From: Larkinella humicola
Lineage (GTDB): Bacteria > Bacteroidota > Bacteroidia > Cytophagales > Spirosomataceae
DNA length: 64,000 bases
Direction: 5' to 3'
Assembly (NCBI RefSeq): GCF_008727875.1
Contig: NZ_VTWS01000003.1
Span: 124,001-188,000 of the forward strand
A program made the translations under genes and the position numbers. How positions within the stretch are numbered: the stretch's first letter is position 1; every line of letters begins with the position of its first letter. The notes beneath the pieces were generated by a model that worked only from the letters and a program-made list of their open reading frames with translations, was not told where the DNA came from and searched no databases. Positions 58,212 to 64,000 of this stretch are shown in pieces.

Positions 58212-59360
58212 TTAGGAAATAACTTTCAGCGCATCGGCGAAGTATTTCATTTGATCCATCGTCCCGAGGCTCACACGGCACCAGAACTGACCGTCGAACT
58301 TCCACTGCCGAACGCTCACGCCGTTTTCCATCATTTTCTTGGTGAAATCGTCGCCCTTCATTCGGATCGGAAACAACACGAAGTTCGTGCCGGATGGCAG
58401 ATACGTGTAGCCGTTTTGTTTCAGCGTGGCATACAGAAACTCACGGGCTTCCAGTCCTTTGCCCAGTGAATATTTGATAAATTCTTCGTCTTTGTAACAC
58501 GCCAGGGCAGCCCGCAACGTGGTCATGCTCAGGTTACCGGCTCCACCGCCCCACTTCGAGATAGCTTTCAGCGTATCCGGCTGACCCACCATGTAGCCCA
58601 TCCGCAAACCGGCCATGCCGTAGATTTTCGAGAACGTCTTGGCCACCATTACATTCTGGCCTTTTTTGATGTTTTCGATCACCGTGTACTTCTTCGGATC
58701 GCCGGTGTAATGAATGTAGGCTTCATCCACAAATACCGGTTTTTTCGCCGAAACGCGGTCCACAAACGCCCGCAGGCTTTCCGGATTGATCGTAACGCCC
58801 GTCGGGTTGTTGGGGTTACAGATGTAAACCAGACCGGTTTTGTCGTTGACCTTCTTCTCCATTTCTTCCAGATTGTGGTCGTATGAACCGCTGGTCAGGG
58901 GTACTTTGTCCCACGTCATGCCGTGCATCACAGCCGCCCGAACAAGTGACTCGTAGGTGGGGTCGGCCGACAGAACGCTGCTGCCCGGACTGGCATAGGC
59001 ATACTGCAAAGCCGTTGCGTGCAGCAGTGCGCCCGAACCCGCCGAAAGCAGAATTTGCTCCGGTGCCACCCCCTCCTCATCCGCAATCATTTTCTGCAAT
59101 TGCGCGCCGTAGGAAAACGGATACAAAAAGCCATCCGAAGCGGCTTCGTTAATCGCTTTCAACGCCTTTGGCGATGGACCATACGGATTTTCGTTGGCCG
59201 ACAGACGTGCTTTCAGCGCACCTTTGGGAGCCGTTGGCGGTAAGACACCGGCTGGCGCAGCCTTGTCCAGCCAGGGTTCACAATACGCGGCCGGAGCTGC
59301 GGCTAAACCGACACCCGCGAGCAATCCGGAGCGGAGCCATTCACGACGATTAAGAGACAT
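58212..59360 (-). CDS. Tat-exported histidinol-phosphate aminotransferase-like enzyme
   Basis: A fold-type I PLP aminotransferase of 382 residues, related to HisC. The N-terminus LNRREWLRSGLLAGVGLAAA is a twin-arginine signal (RR at 5-6), so the enzyme is expected in the periplasm. LSANENPYGPSPKALKAINE, YICNPNNPTGVTINPESLRA, FVDEAYIHYTGD and the PLP-binding Lys in VAKTFSKIYGMAGLRMGYM are intact, as is RVSLGTMDQMKYF at the end. It is the last gene of the SusC-SusD set, so a modified amino acid or amino-sugar taken up there is a possible substrate. No histidine-biosynthesis gene is near. Confidence 0.88.
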   Translation of the reverse strand: MSLNRREWLRSGLLAGVGLAAAPAAYCEPWLDKAAPAGVLPPTAPKGALKARLSANENPYGPSPKALKAINEAASDGFLYPFSYGAQLQKMIADEEGVAPEQILLSAGSGALLHATALQYAYASPGSSVLSADPTYESLVRAAVMHGMTWDKVPLTSGSYDHNLEEMEKKVNDKTGLVYICNPNNPTGVTINPESLRAFVDRVSAKKPVFVDEAYIHYTGDPKKYTVIENIKKGQNVMVAKTFSKIYGMAGLRMGYMVGQPDTLKAISKWGGGAGNLSMTTLRAALACYKDEEFIKYSLGKGLEAREFLYATLKQNGYTYLPSGTNFVLFPIRMKGDDFTKKMMENGVSVRQWKFDGQFWCRVSLGTMDQMKYFADALKVIS

Positions 59361-59391
59361 AATAAAGAAGTGGTTAGATATTTGTTTTCGT

Positions 59392-59904
59392 TTAATTTAC
59401 CCCCTGAACCCGCGACAACCGGGAAAACGCCTGGCCTTTGTGTTCGCCCATCCAGGTCAGTGACACACTGCTCCCGACGGCGGGCGCTGCAATACCGAGT
59501 TCGGCCCAGGTTTTGGTCAAAGTAGCCTTTCCGGTGGCATCGGTTTTCAGATCCGCAATCGCCGTCATGACGGTCGCCGTGCCTTTCACTTCGCGTTTCA
59601 TCAGCTTGACGGTTAATGACGCTACCGGAATGGAGTCGATGCCCACCTTATAGTCCAGAATACCGCTTTTGTCCAGTTCCAGAATTTTCACGGTCATCAC
59701 GACCGGTGCGGTGATTTTCTGCGTCACCACCGGTTCAGCGGTTTGCCCACCCCCATCGGAGGCTCCATCGACCAGCACCAGAACCGGCGCAACGACGCGA
59801 TCGACAAAGGGATCCTCGGTTTTTTCACACCCGGCGAGCAGGCTGCTTACGACCGTTAAGCCACTTAAAATAAGGTATTTATAGCTCTTCATACGCATCT
59901 TCAT
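59392..59904 (-). CDS. Lipoprotein of the SusC/D operon, unknown function
   Basis: A 170-residue lipoprotein (lipobox LLAGC, Cys26; the second or third Met could also be the start). The mature protein is Val/Thr-rich and predicted beta-sandwich (VDRVVAPVLVLVDGASDGGG, then TASLTVKLMKREVKGTATVM-like strands), ending in QAFSRLSRVQGVN. No known domain. It lies 12 bases after the SusD-like gene and 31 before the aminotransferase gene, so it probably binds or presents the same ligand at the cell surface. Confidence 0.78.
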   Translation of the reverse strand: MKMRMKSYKYLILSGLTVVSSLLAGCEKTEDPFVDRVVAPVLVLVDGASDGGGQTAEPVVTQKITAPVVMTVKILELDKSGILDYKVGIDSIPVASLTVKLMKREVKGTATVMTAIADLKTDATGKATLTKTWAELGIAAPAVGSSVSLTWMGEHKGQAFSRLSRVQGVN

Positions 59905-59916
59905 GGTTAATTATAA

Positions 59917-61389
59917 TTATTTCTCAACCCACCACAATTTGGACTTCATGTCATCCGCTCCACCGAGCAGGGAAATGCCTTTATCCAGACTCGCTTTGTT
60001 CAGGGAATACTCCGAAGTGGGGTATTTCAGGCGGGTTGGCAAAACGCCATCGTTCGAGAAAACCGACCGGGCATCTTTCGCGGGCAGCACCGGCAAACCC
60101 GTCCGGCGGTATTCCGTCCAGGCTTCAATGGCTTGTCCGAACAACGAAATCCATTTCTGCTCCATAATGGTCGTCTTGGTAGCGGTTCCTACTTTGGCCA
60201 GATACCCGGCGGGTACCGTCAAACCGTATTGGTCGAAGGAAGCGGTGATGCCTTTCTCCAGATACGTCTGCGCACTGCCCGTGATGTCGCCATCCGCAGC
60301 GGCTTCGGCCAGAATCAGGTTCAGTTCCGAAAACGTCATGATCACGGCCGGAGCCGTCGGGGCCGTAAAGTACGTTCCCAGTAAGGAACTCGTTCCGAGG
60401 TAGGCCGTAGCAACGGCATCGGGCAATCCGTTGGCGTGGCCTTCATATTTACCGGCTTTGTTGGGCTGGGCATACACCGTAATCCGGCTGTCTCCCAGTT
60501 CGTTGAGCCGGTCGGCCAGGGTTTTACTGATGTTCCAGTCGGTCCGGCCGTCCTGAATCATCACCTGGTGCCACTCGTTGTTGCTGGGCAATACGGCGGA
60601 GTTGGTCAGTTTGGCGTTATCAGCGTTGCTCGTAAAAACCGGATACATCGTTGCATTGCCCAGAATCTCGGCCATGACGGCTTTCGACTCCGCCGATTTT
60701 TTCACGGCCTGACGGTTTGCCAGCCGCAACCGCAGTGAGTTGGCAAACTTCTTCCATTTCAGAATATCACCACCGTACAGAATATCACCGGCAATGCCCG
60801 GGCCCGTCACGCTCAACTTTTCGTTGGCGGTTTTCAGGTCTTTGAGCAAACCGGCATACACCGTTTCGACCGGATCGTAAACCGGCGTGTAGTTGGGTGT
60901 CTCAGCCGTGCCTTTCAGAGCCTCGGTGTACGGAATGGGGCCATAGACATCTGCCAGCAATGAAAAGACCCACGACCGCATCACCAGTGCCACGCCTTCG
61001 TAATTGGCATTTTCGAATTTGCCACCCGGTCCGGCCAATGCAATAATCCGCTGGTAGTTTACCTGAGCGTCGTTGAAAAACCCTTTCCAGTTGTTGGTGT
61101 AAAAACCAACCGAAACTTCGTAGTTATCTCCCTCGTTCGAGTAGATGTTGCGGGTCAGATACTGCATCCAGCACATGGCCCCATCCAGATTCAACCGTTC
61201 GAAACGGGTCCGGACGCCCCAATACCGGTCAACGGACGCTTCGAGGGCATAGGGCAACAGATACTGGGGGCTGATGGCGGTCGGATCGTTCGGGCTGACG
61301 TTCATTTCGTCAAACTCCGATGTGCAGGAACCCGCCAGCGTCATCAAACCGATACTCACAAAAAGTGCTTTTATGATCTTCATAGTCAA
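59917..61389 (-). CDS. SusD/RagB family nutrient-binding lipoprotein
   Basis: The surface lid of a SusC/D uptake pair. The 490-residue protein starts with a lipobox (LMTLAGSC, Cys22) and has FDEMNVSPNDPTAISPQYLL, RNIYSNEGDNYEVSVGFYTN, ALVMRSWVFSLLADVYGPIP (the helical TPR core) and LYGGDILKWKKFANSLRLRL, which mark the SusD-like_2 subfamily often linked to peptides or amino acids rather than starch. The C-terminal AWTEYRRTGLPVLPAKDARS is also typical. It directly follows SusC (15 bases). Confidence 0.95.
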   Translation of the reverse strand: MTMKIIKALFVSIGLMTLAGSCTSEFDEMNVSPNDPTAISPQYLLPYALEASVDRYWGVRTRFERLNLDGAMCWMQYLTRNIYSNEGDNYEVSVGFYTNNWKGFFNDAQVNYQRIIALAGPGGKFENANYEGVALVMRSWVFSLLADVYGPIPYTEALKGTAETPNYTPVYDPVETVYAGLLKDLKTANEKLSVTGPGIAGDILYGGDILKWKKFANSLRLRLANRQAVKKSAESKAVMAEILGNATMYPVFTSNADNAKLTNSAVLPSNNEWHQVMIQDGRTDWNISKTLADRLNELGDSRITVYAQPNKAGKYEGHANGLPDAVATAYLGTSSLLGTYFTAPTAPAVIMTFSELNLILAEAAADGDITGSAQTYLEKGITASFDQYGLTVPAGYLAKVGTATKTTIMEQKWISLFGQAIEAWTEYRRTGLPVLPAKDARSVFSNDGVLPTRLKYPTSEYSLNKASLDKGISLLGGADDMKSKLWWVEK

Positions 61390-61404
61390 ATCGTTTGGTC
61401 GGAA

Positions 61405-64000
61405 TTAAAAGGACAGACTCAGGTTGGCACCGATGCTGCGCGAGCTGGGCAATTCGCCGTAGGCAAATCCCTGCTGGTTAGCCCCGAACCGGTCCACTTC
61501 AGGATCGACGTGGGTGGTGTTTTTGAACAGCATCGCCAGGTTGCGGCCCACCAGAGAGATCTTGGCCGAGCGAATTTTGACCCGGTTCAGGAAACCCGCC
61601 GGTAGCTGGTAGCCAATCGTAGCCTCGCGGAGTTTAACGTAACTGCCGTCATAAATCGACGCTTCGTGGTAGCTGCGTGGGTTGTTATAGGCAATGAGAG
61701 TTTTAGCCGGAACAATCACCGTGTTGGGGACGTAGTTCGGTGCTTCGGCGGTTCCGGCGTTGTAGACACCTTTGCCAATCACGCCTTCTTCGCGGCCCAC
61801 GGCGGTTTCTTCGTACTGACCCGTCCAGCGGGCGGTTCCGGTGCCTTCGTCGAAGAAGTCACCACCCCATTTCACATCCACCAGGGCCGAAACCGAGAAG
61901 CCTTTGAAGGTCAGGCTATTCAACCAGCCACCCGTCCATTTTGGCTGCACATTGCCCAGCGTGCGGGGCGTGGTCGAAACCACCGGCAAGCCATTGGCAT
62001 TGTAAATCCGCTGTCCATCGGGGGCTTTTTCAAAACCGGTTCCGAAGAAACTGCCGTACGGCTGTCCAACCCGCGCTTCCGTGATCAATCCCTGCCGGGT
62101 GGCCAGGGTATAGGTCGTCAGCCCTTCGGCCAGTTCGAGCACTTTGTTGCGGTTGCGGGAAAAATTCAGGGTCGTTTCCCAGCTAAAACCGGTGGCGGTT
62201 TTGACAGGCGTACCGGTCAGCACCACTTCCAGCCCTTTGTTGGAGATCTTACCGGCGTTGAGAACGCGGGAGTTATACCCGCTTGATTTCGAGATTTCAA
62301 CGGCCAGAATCTGATCGCGGGAGAGCTGATCGTAATACGTAACATCCAGGCCAATCCGACCTTTCAGGAAGCGGACGTCAAGCCCCAGTTCGGTTCCGGT
62401 CGTAATTTCCGGCCGCAGCGTGGAGTTGGCAATCTGGGTGTTTTCGTAAAACTCCGGCGTCGATCCCGCCCAGGAAGTTCCGGCCCGGAACGTTTGCAGC
62501 AACTGGTAGGGCAGCGCATCGTTTCCAACCTGCGCCCAGCTCGCCCGAATTTTACCGAACGAAATCACATTGCTCTGCACATTCAGAAGGTCGGTGATCA
62601 CGGCACTCCCCGATATGGATGGGTAGAAATACGAGCGGTTGTCTGAGGGCAGCGTGCTCGACCAGTCGTTGCGGGCCGTGGCGTTCAGAAAGAGTGCGTT
62701 TTTGTAGCTTACTTCCAACGATCCAAATACGCTGTTAACCTGCGACTTTTCAATCGCGCTCTGGGCCGTGTTCCGGCTGGGGTTGGCGTTGGAAGCATTG
62801 TAGAGCCCGTCGACAACCAATTCACCCACGGCGAGCGAATTGCGTTTGTAATAGTTTGTCCGGGAAATCGCACCAACCTGAATGTTGGTCGAAAAATCCG
62901 AATTAAGGGCTTTGTTGAACGTCAGGATGGCATCGTGGTTGGTTTCCTGACGACGCAGAATTTCTTCCGTGAAAGCACCGGGCGTCCGGTTTCCGTTCCG
63001 AACCCGCTCGAAATTGTTGACACTGATCCGCGTATCGGTCCAGACGTCGGTTCCACTCCGCACCATCAGACTCAGCGATGGAAGGATTTTGTAGTTCAGC
63101 GCGATGTTGCCCACCAGCCGGTCTTTTTCGTTGTTAGACGGCAGCATTTCCGAAGAGAAATACGGATTGGTAAAGAACGTGTGCTGCCAGTTTGGAGGAT
63201 CACTGTCGGCGGGTTTGCCGGGCAATGCCCGCTGAATGTGAACGCTGGTGTAATCCCGCCAGTTTCGGAGTTTGGTCCAGTCCGTTTGCCGGTGGGACCA
63301 AATGAATTCCTGACCGCTGCTGTAGCTCCGGTTACCGCCTGATTTGATGTATTCCGCCGAAACGGTTGCGCTAAATTTCGGCGTGAAGTTATAGGCGGAG
63401 TTGAATTTGAAGTTATTCCGGTAGAAGTCGTTGTAATACACCAATCCTTTTTGATCCATCCGACCGGCCGACAAGCGGAAACTGCCCTTGTCGTTCCCGC
63501 CCGAAACCGCTACGCTGTTCGTAATGGTCTGGCCGGTTTGCCAGAAATCTTCCCAGTTGTTGGGATTGGGCGTCAGCGGAGCCACTTCCTTGCCCGACCA
63601 CCAGTGCCGAACCAGCCGACCGTCCATGGGTCCTCCCCAGCTTTCGTCGGTGCCTTCGGTGCCGGTCAGCGGAGCCGTTGGATAAGCCGCCCGGTATTGC
63701 TGAATTTCGAGCGGATCGGTAATGGCGCCCGACCAGCCGTCGTTATACCAGGTGCGATAGCCATTTCCGCCACCATACGTGTTCTGGAATTGGGGTTTGA
63801 TCCACGGGCGTTCGAACGTGACGTTGGAGTTGATTTCAACACCGATGCCTTTTGTTCCCGATCCGTTTTTGGTCGTAATCAGAATGACCCCGTTAGCCGC
63901 CCGTGAGCCATAGAGAGCAGCCGCATTCGGGCCTTTCAAAATACTCATTTCCTTGATGTTATCCGGGTTCACTTCCGAAATTCCGGAACCGTACGTTTTA
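61405..64000 (-). CDS. SusC/RagA family TonB-linked outer-membrane protein (5' end cut by window)
   Basis: The TonB-dependent channel paired with the SusD above. The reading frame stays open to the window edge (KTYGSGISEVNPDNIKEMSI), so the start, signal peptide and N-terminal CarboxypepD_reg domain lie beyond 64000. About 865 codons are visible: the last part of the plug (SILKGPNAAALYGSRAANGV) and the whole barrel, ending in RSIGANLSLSF. The apparent start GTG at 63972 is an ordinary valine inside the plug. Substrate unknown; see the Tat aminotransferase for a hint. Confidence 0.95.
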   Translation of the reverse strand, partial: KTYGSGISEVNPDNIKEMSILKGPNAAALYGSRAANGVILITTKNGSGTKGIGVEINSNVTFERPWIKPQFQNTYGGGNGYRTWYNDGWSGAITDPLEIQQYRAAYPTAPLTGTEGTDESWGGPMDGRLVRHWWSGKEVAPLTPNPNNWEDFWQTGQTITNSVAVSGGNDKGSFRLSAGRMDQKGLVYYNDFYRNNFKFNSAYNFTPKFSATVSAEYIKSGGNRSYSSGQEFIWSHRQTDWTKLRNWRDYTSVHIQRALPGKPADSDPPNWQHTFFTNPYFSSEMLPSNNEKDRLVGNIALNYKILPSLSLMVRSGTDVWTDTRISVNNFERVRNGNRTPGAFTEEILRRQETNHDAILTFNKALNSDFSTNIQVGAISRTNYYKRNSLAVGELVVDGLYNASNANPSRNTAQSAIEKSQVNSVFGSLEVSYKNALFLNATARNDWSSTLPSDNRSYFYPSISGSAVITDLLNVQSNVISFGKIRASWAQVGNDALPYQLLQTFRAGTSWAGSTPEFYENTQIANSTLRPEITTGTELGLDVRFLKGRIGLDVTYYDQLSRDQILAVEISKSSGYNSRVLNAGKISNKGLEVVLTGTPVKTATGFSWETTLNFSRNRNKVLELAEGLTTYTLATRQGLITEARVGQPYGSFFGTGFEKAPDGQRIYNANGLPVVSTTPRTLGNVQPKWTGGWLNSLTFKGFSVSALVDVKWGGDFFDEGTGTARWTGQYEETAVGREEGVIGKGVYNAGTAEAPNYVPNTVIVPAKTLIAYNNPRSYHEASIYDGSYVKLREATIGYQLPAGFLNRVKIRSAKISLVGRNLAMLFKNTTHVDPEVDRFGANQQGFAYGELPSSRSIGANLSLSF

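Noticed and set aside
63972-64000. GTG at 63972 as start of the SusC-like gene
   Set aside because: The frame stays open to the window edge and the residues before the GTG (GSGISE) fit the plug, so the gene is simply truncated by the window.

Overview
The window looks like a chromosomal segment of a gliding-type Bacteroidota, most likely order Cytophagales, family Spirosomaceae (Spirosoma/Larkinella-like). The support is direct: two gliding genes (gldA, gldD), a SusC/SusD pair, DUF4270 and DUF4136 lipoproteins, CarboxypepD_reg/TonB-plug proteins, a Wzi-type capsule protein, few Shine-Dalgarno sequences, and a moderately high GC background. No rRNA, tRNA, CRISPR array or intact insertion sequence was seen.

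Region 1 (1-25.4 kb) is a complete Wzx/Wzy-type exopolysaccharide or capsule locus built as two converging gene sets. The plus-strand arm runs: Wza-like export lipoprotein, Wzc-like BY-kinase with a Gly-Tyr tail, priming sugar transferase, GT2, a CMP-sugar synthetase / 2-hydroxyacid dehydrogenase / SDR trio, Wzx-like flippase, a glycosidase-like membrane-anchored protein, an MptE-like (GNGPSL) protein, Wzy-like polymerase, GT2, two GT4-type transferases, a transposase scrap and an acyltransferase. The minus-strand arm supplies precursors and surface assembly: PHP-type tyrosine phosphatase (CpsB-like), Ugd, UDP-xylose synthase, GDP-fucose synthase, Gmd, a CMP kinase, and Wzi. The expected product contains UDP-GlcA/UDP-Xyl- and GDP-Fuc-derived sugars and possibly a CMP-activated sugar. 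Genes from about 9.2 to 17.2 kb are much richer in AT than the rest, as expected for an exchanged serotype block. A short motif, TACTCAACGTT, usually running into the ATG and mostly just after a hairpin, recurs in front of five genes of both arms.

Region 2 (25.4-31.1 kb) is accessory: an XRE-type regulator divergent from an unrecognised 226-aa protein, a RecE-like PD-(D/E)XK nuclease, a small unknown protein, a secreted 22-residue-repeat protein, an AsmA-like protein and a thioesterase. Long palindromes separate these genes.

Region 3 (31.1-48.7 kb) is mostly minus strand: a very large CarboxypepD_reg/MG2/plug protein without a barrel, a TonB-dependent receptor, a degenerate ImmA/IrrE-like protein, gldD, an AIM24-family protein, gltX, a RidA protein, glmS, a DUF4270 lipoprotein and a starch-synthase-like protein.

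Region 4 (48.9-58.1 kb) holds panC-panD, a UPF0104 flippase-like protein, an rfaE2-type nucleotidyltransferase, a membrane Zn-peptidase, an APC permease, an LprI-like protein, gldA, a DUF4136 lipoprotein and aroB.

Region 5 (58.2-64.0 kb) is a SusC (cut by the window edge)-SusD-lipoprotein-Tat-exported aminotransferase operon on the minus strand.

The most unusual non-coding signal is a set of long intergenic inverted repeats. Several have unrelated, word-repetitive stems; at least three share the core GCGTC[A/T]GCCA, in the loop of two and beside or within the stem of the third. A second family is recognised by CCCCTAAATCCCC.. / ..TCCAAGTCC.
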